DNA of 64,000 nucleotides from Phlyctochytrium arcticum (lineage: Eukaryota; Chytridiomycota; Chytridiomycetes; Chytridiales; Chytridiaceae): NCBI GenBank assembly GCA_025602905.1, contig JAHLKI010000006.1, forward strand, positions 806,001-870,000, in the 5' to 3' direction. The position numbers were made by a program, and so were the translations under genes. Shown piece after piece: positions 12,154 through 20,920 of this stretch; within the stretch, counting starts at the first letter, position 1; each line of letters opens with the position of its first letter. The notes under the pieces are model-generated. The model was not told where the DNA came from and ran no database searches. It worked only from the letters and a program-made list of their open reading frames with translations.

Positions 12154-13224
12154 ATGTCAACCACCACCACTCATCCCACCGCAAGCAATACCACTCCAAG
12201 CAATAATAATAACAGCACAGCATCCCAAACCACCGAAGTCACCCGAATCCTCTCACTCCCCACGCAATCGTCCTCGGCAGCCGTGCTCCAACTCACCAGC
12301 GCACAATGCCGAGATTCCACCCGCGAGGCCCGAAAAGCCCGGGTTGGAGCATACCGGATCAAAAGTTTGCTGATTCATCCGGATCGGTGCGGGGATGGTC
12401 GGGCCACTGAGGCGTTTGTAGTGTTGCGGCGGGCGTTTGAAGGGTGTGCTGGTGGGAATAATTTGAGTGATGAAGAGGTGGGAGGGGAGGTGGTGGATAC
12501 GACCCACGAAAGGGAACGGGAGAATGCAGCAGCCAATGCAGCAGCCAATGCATCGAAATTGTACGATAAATTCTTTGGGCCGTCGAGTAAATCAAATGCG
12601 AGGGCTGAGCGGCTTGCCAAGAAATCACGACGGGCCGAAACGGGATTAGACGGAGCCTGTCAAGCTGCCGCGCACCAATCCTGGACGCGAGAAACCGGGT
12701 TCTTTAATGCATCGGGTGGGCCCGCCGAGCCCGCCGAGCCAACATTCCAGCGGTCGACCTCGTTTGGACGATCGGATACGAGTTTGGATGAATTTATTGG
12801 GGCTGCGCATCGGGTCTTGGATGAGGATGACGAGATTGGGACGTCGGGGGGCAAGGAGTGGAAGACGGTGTTTGAGGAATTGAGGGCCGAGCGGGAGGTA
12901 CTACGGGAAGAGAAGGAACGGGATCGGAGTGTGAGGCATGCTGCACGGCGGGAACGGCACAAGAAACGACGGCCCAAGACTACTACTAGTACTGGGGAGG
13001 GGTCTAATCCGGTTCCTTTGCCTGCTAAAATGGGACGGGAGAATCCTGATGAAATTTCGACACGGGACAAGAGTCCCTCTGAAGCGAGCCAGGAAATTAT
13101 CCCTACTGACTCAGAAAAAAAAGCCAAGCCAAAGAAGAAGAAGAAACATGGCAGTAGTCTAGACGATCGGGCCAACGGCCGGGGCTCACTACCCAGTTTA
13201 CTGAATCTTCATCTCGGATGCTGA
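12154..13224 (+). CDS. J-domain (DnaJ-like) protein with charged, Lys-rich tail
   Basis: Single-exon frame of 356 aa from ATG 12154. After a Thr/Ser/Asn-rich leader, residues ~30-95 form a J-like domain. It has a helix I-like segment, a basic helix II (AYRIKSLLIHPDRC) with the diagnostic HPD triad at residue 75, and a helix III containing ATEAFVVLRRAFEGC. J-domains stimulate Hsp70 ATPase. The rest is highly charged: a REREN segment with an imperfect AANAAANA repeat, a long E/R coiled-coil stretch (FEELRAEREVLREEKERDR) and a Lys-rich nuclear-localisation-like tail (KKAKPKKKKKHG). There is no Gly/Phe or zinc-finger region, so this is a class C J-protein. The architecture resembles nuclear, splicing-related J-proteins such as DNAJC8, but that match is only suggestive. 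Confidence 0.72.
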   Translation: MSTTTTHPTASNTTPSNNNNSTASQTTEVTRILSLPTQSSSAAVLQLTSAQCRDSTREARKARVGAYRIKSLLIHPDRCGDGRATEAFVVLRRAFEGCAGGNNLSDEEVGGEVVDTTHERERENAAANAAANASKLYDKFFGPSSKSNARAERLAKKSRRAETGLDGACQAAAHQSWTRETGFFNASGGPAEPAEPTFQRSTSFGRSDTSLDEFIGAAHRVLDEDDEIGTSGGKEWKTVFEELRAEREVLREEKERDRSVRHAARRERHKKRRPKTTTSTGEGSNPVPLPAKMGRENPDEISTRDKSPSEASQEIIPTDSEKKAKPKKKKKHGSSLDDRANGRGSLPSLLNLHLGC

Positions 13225-14222
13225 ATGATTCCTTCCTGCTCAAAATAATTTCATCAAATTTGAATTGGATTTTGTTGGTTGGTAATGAGACTGAATGTAA
13301 TGAACCGAAATTTTGGACGTTCATGTTTTCAATGGTGTTTATGGAGGTCTGAGTATCGTTCCCACGTTGGCTGAATCGGGGACGGGGCGAACGTATATAT
13401 CGGGTACAAGTAGACAGCGGCGCATTCCGGTCAAAATGTGAAATATATGCAGGTCGGACCAATGAGCTTCATTACGACTGTAAGACATATCAGCGACGGA
13501 AGAGGAAGAATCAAACTAGAATCTGAATAGTACAAGATATCCAAGATTTGCTCGAGAATAATGAATGTGGTACATCCTGATGAGTTATTAGGGTATCGAC
13601 TAGCTTCCTGGGTAGAGAATCGAGGGATGCTATTGAGGCAAACAACCCAACAAAGGGATGGTGTGAAGACTGTAAAGACCGGAGCTCCAATGTCCACGGG
13701 TATAACCGGGGCGAAGACCCGGTGCGTTCCGGAGTTTTTAAGAGTATCCGGGCATTTCAGCGGAACGGCTGGAATGGGCAAGTTGGAAGAAGACCCAGGG
13801 AGACTCGAGTGATTCATTTGACATGTACCAAGGTAAGAAGATGCTCAATCAGATGCTCAATCAATCTTCTACTCAACTCAAAATCATGCACGCCCAGGAC
13901 AGACCCGGGGAAAGAGCAAGCAACATAACCGCAAGTTTGAAAGGACGAAAACGCAATTTGTTTTGTACAGTTGAGAGAGAAAAAGACGAATTTCAAATTA
14001 AAACAAAATTTTCCAAAAAAAAAAAGAGAACACATTACAACAACATTGTCAGACTTTGTCCGAGTTTAAAAAAAGGGGGAAGGTTCGTGCGAAAAAAGGG
14101 GGAAGGTTCGTGCGAAAAAAGGTATGTACACGTGAAGGTGAGTGTGAGTGAGTACAGTGTGTGATCGAGTGAGAGTGAGTGAGAGGGAAATGGAGTGAGA
14201 AGGAAATGGGAAGTAGAAAAGT
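13225..14222. other. Intergenic region with purine-rich 3' part
   Basis: No gene seen. From about 13960 the plus strand is A/G-rich, ending in GTGAGT-type simple repeats at 14135-14210, immediately downstream of the four-TM gene's stop codon. Confidence 0.4.
14069..14114. repeat. Perfect 23-bp tandem duplication
   Basis: Two adjacent identical 23-bp units (14069-14091 and 14092-14114), each six A, five G, then AAGGTTCGTGCG. A third partial unit begins at 14115 with the A run and two G. This is a young minisatellite-type duplication in an intergenic stretch. Confidence 0.85.
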
Positions 14223-14699
14223 CTAATCACGGAAGGAGAGACCGACAATGATGACGATTAGAATGACTTGCGGAAGGCCAAGGACGACGGGGACGGCGGC
14301 GTTACGAACAAAGGCGCCGGCGATGGTGTGAACAATGGTCAAGGCAAAGAAAGCCCAGAGAAGGGCTTCAGGGGCGCGGGTTGCACCGTAACCAAACTCG
14401 GTAAAGACGGTTGCGGCAAAGGCCATCAGGAAGGAAGTTTGGGCGATGCGGGTGGCCGAGGTTGAGCGCCAGTGGAGAGGGTGTTTGTAGGTGGTGTGGG
14501 CGACGCCGTGTTCGTTGGCAGTGAGGCCGGAGCCAGTGTGGTTGTTGTTTGCGGTAGCGGCATGGTCGGCGTGCTTGACCGAGTGTCCAGGGAGCGAGCG
14601 GACAATGTAGGAGAGGATCCAGAGGAGACCCCAGAGGATGAGCATCACGTAGTTTGCGACCCACATGTGCTTGCGGGATGTGTTGTCGGCAAAGACCAT
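14223..14699 (-). CDS. Small four-TM membrane protein of unknown function
   Basis: Single exon, 158 aa from ATG 14699. A TATAAAAG box at 14796-14803 places the transcript start near 14770, so the longer in-frame extension to 14786 is unlikely to be translated. Four hydrophobic segments are visible: near residues 14-35 (VMLILWGLLWILSYIV), 80-103 (IAQTSFLMAFAATVFTEFGYG), 110-130 (LLWAFFALTIVHTIAGAFV) and 132-155 (VPVVLGLPQVILIVIIVGLSF). A His/Asn-rich polar loop lies between TM1 and TM2 and the C-terminus is very short. I do not recognise the family. The strong TATA promoter and lack of introns suggest abundant or regulated expression. Confidence 0.72.
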   Translation of the reverse strand: MVFADNTSRKHMWVANYVMLILWGLLWILSYIVRSLPGHSVKHADHAATANNNHTGSGLTANEHGVAHTTYKHPLHWRSTSATRIAQTSFLMAFAATVFTEFGYGATRAPEALLWAFFALTIVHTIAGAFVRNAAVPVVLGLPQVILIVIIVGLSFRD

Positions 14700-14795
14700 T
14701 TTTGTTGTTAGTTGTTGTTGGTTGTGTGTGTGTGTGGTAGTGAGATGTGCGGGATGTGTCGGATGAAAGGCGGGAGGGACATCCAACCACTGGGT

Positions 14796-14803
14796 CTTTT
14801 ATA
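14796..14803 (-). promoter_or_regulatory. TATA box of the four-TM gene
   Basis: Minus-strand TATAAAAG, about 97 bp upstream of the chosen ATG; the leader contains a CA-rich stretch typical of TATA-driven genes in this window. Confidence 0.65.
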
Positions 14804-15456
14804 GCCCCGCCGTAGGATTCCCCTGGGATTCCCCCCCGCGCCCTTTCTCACCACGCTCCGAGCGTGTGCAAAAGAGTGATGTCATGAATGTGCGTGCATT
14901 CATTGAATTTGAGGAAAAGCGCCCCGCTGACGGAGGGCATGACCAGCCTGACCCGCAAAAGGAAAAAGTCCTGAGAAGCTGCATGCATCATCCCTTCGCA
15001 TATGCTTTTGAAAACCCCATCAACAGCTCATGCATATATCCATACATTGCATAGTCCAGTCTCTGAATTCCAGCCATGAGCATCCATAAAGTAACCCAAG
15101 AACCTCAAGGTCCTCAACCCTCTGCAGAACCCAGAGAAGGCCCCCCCCCAACAACAGCAACGAAACAACGAAACAACGAAAAGCGATATACTACACGCGT
15201 ACCATAACGCGTCGCGTCTTTTCACACATCCAATTGAGTCATGCGCCTGTTCCATGTGAAGTTTCGGTGATGCCGTCGTGAATTAGTAAAACAGCCGTGA
15301 ATCCGGTCAATGTCATCCGACGTCAGGAAGGCTGCTTATTCCAATCTAGTGCATCGCGTACCACATCATGACGTCGTAACAACAAGTGGAGGTCGCGTGG
15401 GCCTTTTTTTCCGGGTTCCGGAAGTGGGGATCTTGCACTCACAGAACGCCAGGGTC

Positions 15457-15880
15457 GCACCCCTTCCAGCTCCAAAACGGCAGGAAACTATCCATTTTGG
15501 ATCAGACTGCATCCTCTTTTGGAGTACACTACTGTGTGAGTATGGGTTCCCGAAATCAAATTGTTAACGGCACCCCCCAAAAATGTTCAGAAATACTGTT
15601 CAAGAACTCCATTTCCAGTCCCAAAACAGCTTGTGAGCAACCTTTTTGAGCAAACATATGTCCGCTTTGGGCGTACATTACCATTGAAGTATGGGTTTCC
15701 CGTTTGAATTGTTCGCGGCACCCCTGGTATTCAAAGAACAATAGAAGACAAACGTTCCGGGAGACCCGTTTCATTCCCAAAACAGCTGGGCAACTTTCAT
15801 TTTCAGCCAAGTTATATCCCATTTAGGTTGAAATTATTACTGAATGATGAGTTCCTGTAGAATTTGTTAACGGCACCCCC
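15457..15880. repeat. Degenerate tandem repeat, ~150-bp units
   Basis: At least three units share the order CCAAAAC-GC, GGCAAC or equivalent, a TTTGG / TACATTA block, GGGTTCCCG, AATTGTTAACGGCACCCC. The GGCACCCC ends fall near 15569, 15717 and 15872, spaced 148 and 155 bp. A weaker GCACCCC at about 15457 may end an earlier unit. Units are clearly diverged. They encode no shared frame. Confidence 0.6.
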
Positions 15881-16472
15881 TGGCCTTCGGGCATTTTTCA
15901 AATTTGCAGAAGGCTCATCAGAAGCTTTGGAGGCACAGCCATGAGACGACCGATCTCCACAATTGCACGCGAGAAACTCAAACGTTATGAGTGCCCCCAG
16001 ATACGATGCTCGCTACGGGAGAAAATCAAGGGTGATGTCTCGTTGCGATTAGTTTTGGCAGCACTCGGTGCCGTGTACTGCGCCACGCGGGCCTATTATT
16101 TCGCAATAGCCCTCCAGCCGGGGATATAACTGATACACAAAGCCCCCCAAAGATCCACCAAATCAGCCCTCCTCGCATGCAACATCAACATCTCCAAAAT
16201 TACTCACCTGACCCGCCGTGGTTCAGCCAAGATTACAGAGCAGCAAGGGGCCGAACGCTCCCAGGTTCAACGGCAAGGCGGCGTGGAACCCAACCATGCA
16301 AAGTATATGTTTTGTGAAAATGGGGGCACCAAACAAATGTAAACCTGGAACCGCCAAAAGAACCACCGACGTTTGGCCAATCTTGGCCATATCTGTCCCA
16401 GATCTGCCCCGTTCATTTTTGAATTGTTTGTTCCAACACCACATTTGCCTCTTTCATGTATATATATACAAG

Positions 16473-16501
16473 CCCCCTGCGGGGGGGCGGCGCTGCCGCC
16501 C
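16473..16501. repeat. GC-rich double-hairpin element
   Basis: Two adjacent inverted repeats: CCCCCTGCGGGGG, then GGGCGGC-GCT-GCCGCCC at 16485-16501. The pair sits in an AT-rich context with TATATATA on the left and TATAT on the right. It resembles the double-hairpin elements described from chytrid-type mitochondrial genomes, but here the surroundings look nuclear. Confidence 0.6.
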
Positions 16502-17509
16502 TATATGAGAGATGAGATTAGTAGGTAGGGAGATTGTCATTGAAAAGAATAGACAGCATTAAATAGGAAATTGAAAAGCAAATGAATTGGTACTTGAAAG
16601 CTTATTTGTAAAAAAAAAAAGGAGATTATGAAGGGAAATGAAGTGCGAATGGCGCTTTCAGCACCACAGGGAGTGAAAGGTACTTGAAAGGACTCAAATT
16701 GGTAAAATGGTGGCCAATATTAATGGAAGTGAAGGGCAATGGTAAATGGCCAAGTGATTGGGAAAGTCCTCATAAAGTATGTGTAGCATGTCGTGCAAGG
16801 TGGGGAATGGGATGGAGCTGTTATATAGGCATGTGGTGGGGCATAGCTCAGATAGCTGGCATTTGTTGTAGCATGAATAACACAACGACAGGGAGGAAAA
16901 GACAAGGATTGGATAGCTAATTGAAAGCAATTGAATTGGTATTTGGAAAAGAGGACATCATTGATGAAGGGCCAAATGGTGATGGGGAACAAATGGAAGG
17001 AAAAAAGAAAAGGCATTATAAAATAAATCAAGTCACGGGGCACTACTCGACCCTGGCTTGTGTGTGCTTTATAGAAAGAGGATAGTAGCTTGTTAGGAAT
17101 GAGGCGGGGGGAATGTAATGAAAGAAGAAGTAGTGATGAAAGGAAGAATGGAAGGATAAATAGCAACTTTGGAATATGATTGCATTTTTTGTCTCATGCG
17201 CAAAATCCCTCTCACCGATTTCTGGTTAGCACTCATTTTTTCGTCAGATAAATGCGTTAAACGTTTGATTGACCAGTTTGCATAATACTGGTAGGTGGTT
17301 TTGGTTTAGATGCGTTGCATTTCGTTCATAAAGAGTCTCTCACTTTGGGAGGAAACCCATCAATTTTTCTTTCGCCTCCAAAAAAGTATAGTAAAATGTG
17401 AATGAAACAAATGTTTTTTATTTCGTGTGAAAAAAGGTATAAAAGATGCAACTCAAAACTCAAATCAAAAAAGTTATACAAGAAAATCAAAATCAAAATG
17501 CTAAAAACT

Positions 17510-20059
17510 CTACAAAGCAGGTCCAGGTTCGGCCTCAGCAACCGCAGGTACATTCGATCCCTGCGAACCCTTGATATGATCCCGGTGATGAATCACGCCA
17601 TCGACTTTTTGCTTAATCTTGTCCATGACTGAAGGTTTGTGTTGAGTAGTAGTAGTAGAAGTGGGGACATTGGGGAAAGCGTCGTGAGAGTGTTTGGCGG
17701 GGACGGGGGGTGAAGAGCGTTGGTCTGTAAATGTCGAGTTGTGGTGAGTAGTAGTGGTGGAACGGTTGGTGGGAACGGCGGCAATCAGAGGGGTATTGTC
17801 GTCGAGTTCGGCAACGCGGTCCTTGATCGATTCGGCAGAGGGAATGGAGCGGGTAGAAGCGTTATCAGAAGGTGGCGAGCTCAGTTCCTTGGGACTGAGA
17901 TCAGCGGGAAGGACAGAGTGAGGGTGGGTATCCAAGACACCAGCCGTCTTTGGGTGTGAAGTCTCATAAGGTGCCGAAGTGGAGTGTTGGAGGATATTGT
18001 CAATGGCAGATTGTTGAGCGGGAGTGCGTTGGTCAGAAGGGATGGTGACTGCCTCAATTGCCTTGTCGGTGAAGAGTTCGTTGGGGCCGGCAGCGTAGGG
18101 TGCAGTAGTGGTAGCCTTGGAGGTGATGGCGGAAGGAGAAGGGATGGAGGAGGATCCGTAGGCGCCGGCAATTCCAGCTGGGGAGCCGGCGTGTCCTGTA
18201 GTGTCGTTAATGTGGAGCTTGGAATTGTGGGATTCGACGTTGAAGGGGTGGGAAATGTTTTGGGCTAGGGAGGTTTGAGTTGGAGGGGTGGTGGAGGAGG
18301 AGGGGAGGACCGTGTTTTTGACGGTGGTGGCTGCGTTGAGAGTTGCGTCCTTGGCGGCGACGGCAGTGTTGACGGTTGCGTCCTTGGCGGCTACGGCAGC
18401 ATTGGCGGTAGTGTTGTAGGCAGATCCAGCAACGTTGGCGGTAGTGTTGTAGGCAGATCCAGCAACGTTGGCAGTCGTGTTGTAAGCTGAGCCGGCGACA
18501 TTGGTAGTCGTGTTGTAGGCAGAGCCGGCGACATTGGCGGTGGTGTTGTAGGTAGAGCGAGCGGCGTCCCCAGCAAGAGTTCCTGCCGTGTGGGTGGTAG
18601 TCGAAGCCCGGTTGAACGCGTCGGATGCTGCAGTGGTGGTCGCCTGGACGGGAGCCGAGGTGCGAACTTGTTCCGCGGCATTCTGGGCAGAAGCTACAGC
18701 ACGATCCTTGGTTTGGACGACAGTGTCGGTAGCGCGGTTGACGGTATCTTGAGCCTGTCCTTCAATTTCGCGGGCACGCTGTTCACCCCGAGCTTGGGCT
18801 CCCTGAGCGTCAATGGCGTCAATGTCGGAATGGTGTGTCTTGCCTCCTGAAACAAGTTGTTGAGCGGCGTGGGCAGCCATGGTGGTGGCAGCGGCGACTC
18901 CTCCGGCCAGAGTTCCGACGACGGTACCGACACCGCCGCCAATGGTGGAGAGGACGGAAGTAGTAGTTTCCTTGGGGTGGTCCTTGGCGTCTACGAGAGC
19001 ATCACGGGTGGCGAGAGTGGCATTGTTGAGGGTGTTGACGGCCTGGTTCTTGGCATTGATGGCTGTTGTGGTTGTCGCATTGGCCGCCTGTTGCGCCTTG
19101 TCCTGGACCGTTCCCAGTACCGTTGGAGTAGTAGTAGTGGTGGAGTGAGGGGCATGGTAAGTCGCGTCGTAGCTGGGGATGGCCGTCTTTTGGTCGAGTG
19201 AGACGGGAATCAAGGCCTCATCTGCGGCGGTAATGTGTGCTGTTGCTCGAGTCGTGGTTGAAGTAGTGGGCACCGCAGAGCTGACGGCGTTGACGGCAGA
19301 TGTGGCAGCATTCTTGGCCATGCCCGCAGCGGCAGCCAAAGTTCCAGCGACGGTTCCAGCAATAGATCCAGCGGTTGCACCAGCAGTCTGAGCCACCTCG
19401 GGGGCCGATGTTGTTGTTGCTGCTGGCGTGATGGTGGGGACGGGGGCCACTGAAGTAGCGACGGGAGGAGGGACAATGATGGTGGATCCGGCGGGAATGT
19501 CGAGGTTGCCAATGAGAGTGGGGACGGTGGTCATGGTGGGGCCGGCGGCGGCAAGAATATCCCGTTGTTGCTGAACGACAGGCATGGTATCAACGGTGGC
19601 GGGGGTAGTGGTAGCAGATTTGGTGGTAGCCGAGGAGAGTGCTGATCCGACGGCGCCGGCAGCCGAGGCGAGACCGGAAGCGACCGTGTTTGCAACGTTT
19701 TTGGCGACGGGGATGGCCGTGTTTGTGGCAGAGCGAGCCGTGTCTGCGACTTGCTGGGTGGACGGGAGGTACGATGCGGCCGTGTTTGTGGCAGAGCGAG
19801 CCGAGTCGGCGACTTGCTGGGTGGAAGGGAGGTAGGAGGTGGCCGTGTTGATGCCTGAACGCGCCGAGTCCGCGACTTGCTGGGTGGAAGGGAGTTTTTC
19901 GGTGAGGGAGGGTTCTTGCTCTTCAATGACGATGGTGGTAGTCTCCACGACCACGTCGACGGGAGCCAGAGTGTCTGCGCCGAGAAAGACGTCGCCTGCC
20001 TGTGCCGTCGTCACGACATCAATGTCGTCGGCTTCGTGTTTGTTGTTGTAGGTAGACAT
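17510..20059 (-). CDS. LEA-like Ala/Thr-rich repeat protein, 849 aa
   Basis: A single uninterrupted exon. The protein is dominated by short amphipathic repeats. Near the N-terminus LPSTQQVADSARSATNTA occurs three times. In the middle NTTANVAGSAY (11 residues) occurs about five times in a row. It is followed by two AAKDATVNTAV-like 11-mers, closely resembling the 11-mer of group 3 LEA proteins (Ala-Ala-Lys-Asp/Glu pattern). Gly-rich stretches (STIGGGVGTVVGTLAGG) separate helical blocks. The C-terminus is Pro/Ser/Thr-rich, ending in a MDKIKQKVDGVIHHRDHIKG block. Such proteins are natively unfolded or membrane/lipid-surface binding and protect against desiccation or freezing; function here is inferred from composition. 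The promoter has a strong TATA box and a palindromic motif, fitting inducible high expression. Confidence 0.8.
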   Translation of the reverse strand: MSTYNNKHEADDIDVVTTAQAGDVFLGADTLAPVDVVVETTTIVIEEQEPSLTEKLPSTQQVADSARSGINTATSYLPSTQQVADSARSATNTAASYLPSTQQVADTARSATNTAIPVAKNVANTVASGLASAAGAVGSALSSATTKSATTTPATVDTMPVVQQQRDILAAAGPTMTTVPTLIGNLDIPAGSTIIVPPPVATSVAPVPTITPAATTTSAPEVAQTAGATAGSIAGTVAGTLAAAAGMAKNAATSAVNAVSSAVPTTSTTTRATAHITAADEALIPVSLDQKTAIPSYDATYHAPHSTTTTTPTVLGTVQDKAQQAANATTTTAINAKNQAVNTLNNATLATRDALVDAKDHPKETTTSVLSTIGGGVGTVVGTLAGGVAAATTMAAHAAQQLVSGGKTHHSDIDAIDAQGAQARGEQRAREIEGQAQDTVNRATDTVVQTKDRAVASAQNAAEQVRTSAPVQATTTAASDAFNRASTTTHTAGTLAGDAARSTYNTTANVAGSAYNTTTNVAGSAYNTTANVAGSAYNTTANVAGSAYNTTANAAVAAKDATVNTAVAAKDATLNAATTVKNTVLPSSSTTPPTQTSLAQNISHPFNVESHNSKLHINDTTGHAGSPAGIAGAYGSSSIPSPSAITSKATTTAPYAAGPNELFTDKAIEAVTIPSDQRTPAQQSAIDNILQHSTSAPYETSHPKTAGVLDTHPHSVLPADLSPKELSSPPSDNASTRSIPSAESIKDRVAELDDNTPLIAAVPTNRSTTTTHHNSTFTDQRSSPPVPAKHSHDAFPNVPTSTTTTQHKPSVMDKIKQKVDGVIHHRDHIKGSQGSNVPAVAEAEPGPAL
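17759..20059 (-). repeat. Internal peptide-coding tandem repeats of the LEA-like gene
   Basis: At DNA level the tandem block around 18395-18545 repeats a 33-bp unit (11 codons) and the N-terminal block around 19735-19890 repeats a 60-75-bp unit three times. Units are nearly identical at DNA level, so repeat number has probably changed recently by slippage or unequal exchange. The entry covers the repeat-bearing part only. Confidence 0.6.
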
Positions 20060-20173
20060 TTCGTAGTTTTGCTGTAAGTGTGTGTTTGAAAAGTAGTAGT
20101 AGTAGTAGTGTTGTTGAAAGTGTGAAAGTTGTGTGAGATGAATAAACTCTCGTCCGGCGGAAGAAAGTGACCT

Positions 20174-20183
20174 CCTTTTTATA
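20174..20183 (-). promoter_or_regulatory. TATA box of the LEA-like gene
   Basis: Minus-strand TATAAAAAGG, ~115 bp upstream of the ATG at 20059. The leader between them is CA/CT-rich with a CTA trinucleotide run. Confidence 0.7.
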
Positions 20184-20199
20184 TTGCCCTCCTACGAAA

Positions 20200-20219
20200 C
20201 GCGTCATGGCCATGACGCG
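20200..20219. promoter_or_regulatory. Perfect 20-bp palindrome with ATGACGCG half-sites
   Basis: CGCGTCATGG followed by its exact reverse complement, 17 bp upstream of the TATA box. It contains two ATGACGCG half-sites and, with the preceding A, an ACGCGT (MluI-box-like) hexamer. A third GCCATGACGC copy lies at about 20231-20240. bZIP/ATF-type factors bind TGACG cores, so this is a plausible operator for stress induction (inference). Confidence 0.6.
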
Positions 20220-20542
20220 CGTAGAGAAATAATGACAGGGCCATGACGCAAGGCACGTGTGACATAACGAGCATTACGTGTGTTTCTTTCATATGTCTGT
20301 CGGAGGGGGGGCTGAGGTCAAGGATTCAGAAAGCCACGGCCCCACGGGCCAGAAGGAACAGAGATTATACAGCTCCGTGCCATATGCCATTTCGGGAATG
20401 GACTCAAGACTCAGTGAGACCGCGATGCATGCGCAATTGCTTTGGAGCTTTACTTACTCGCGAGTTTGGCCAAACAGGCGAGAGAGAGCTTGCAGCATGA
20501 AACCGAAAACAAAAAAGAGACAAAAAAGCCAAAAAAAACAGC

Positions 20543-20616
20543 TGCTCTCGTCCAGGTTCGAACTGGAGACCTTCTGCGTGTTAAGCAGATGTGATAACCA
20601 ACTACACCACGAGAGC
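20543..20616 (-). tRNA. tRNA-Val (anticodon AAC)
   Basis: On the minus strand a complete 74-nt cloverleaf is visible, including the discriminator A. Acceptor GCTCTCG pairs with CGAGAGC, followed by TG and a D-arm GTGTAGTTGGTTATCAC. The anticodon stem TCTGC/GCAGA encloses loop TTAACAC, and a T-arm TCCAG-TTCGAAC-CTGGA completes it. No intron. A run of T downstream on the minus strand (plus-strand A run at 20531-20539) is the pol III terminator. A second, broken copy lies at 28005-30250. Confidence 0.95.
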
Positions 20617-20920
20617 AGGCGATGGGAAAACGGGTTTGAATTTTACGCCATGAAGCTAGTGCACTATGGTTCATCCCCCCACTGGCGTGGATTTTGACTT
20701 CATACAACCGTCCCTCACCCCCAAGCAATCCTTTCCGTTTTAACTAACAGTATTACACGTTATTCGGGTCCGCTCGTTCCATCATTTCTGACATATGACC
20801 ATCATCAAAACAAAATGTCCCCAACTCGTACTCATATAAGCGCTGGAGTGACTATATCCAAAGTTCTATGTACACAAGTCCATATATGTCATAATGCCGC
20901 GTTGTCCTCTCATAATAATG
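20617..20920. other. Intergenic region
   Basis: About 300 bp between the tRNA 5' side and the aminotransferase stop codon; nothing recognisable. Confidence 0.4.

Larger units (their letters stand above)
14804..17509. other. 2.7 kb gene-poor region with repeats
   Basis: Besides the tandem repeat at 15457-15880 and the GC hairpins at 16473-16501 (separate entries) I see no gene. From 16505 to 17170 the plus strand is purine-rich, with recurring AATTGGTA-TTGAAAG motifs at about 16586, 16680 and 16936, suggesting an old degenerate repeat. Confidence 0.4.

Noticed and set aside
16849..16905. tRNA-like GGGGCATAGCTCAGATAGCTGG start
   Set aside because: The D-arm-like start is suggestive, but no anticodon stem, T-arm or acceptor pairing follows at proper spacing.
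18275..19391. Gly/Val-rich plus-strand frames antisense to the LEA-like gene
   Set aside because: Composition is explained by the complement of Ala/Thr codons in the 849-residue gene; no promoter or motif of their own.
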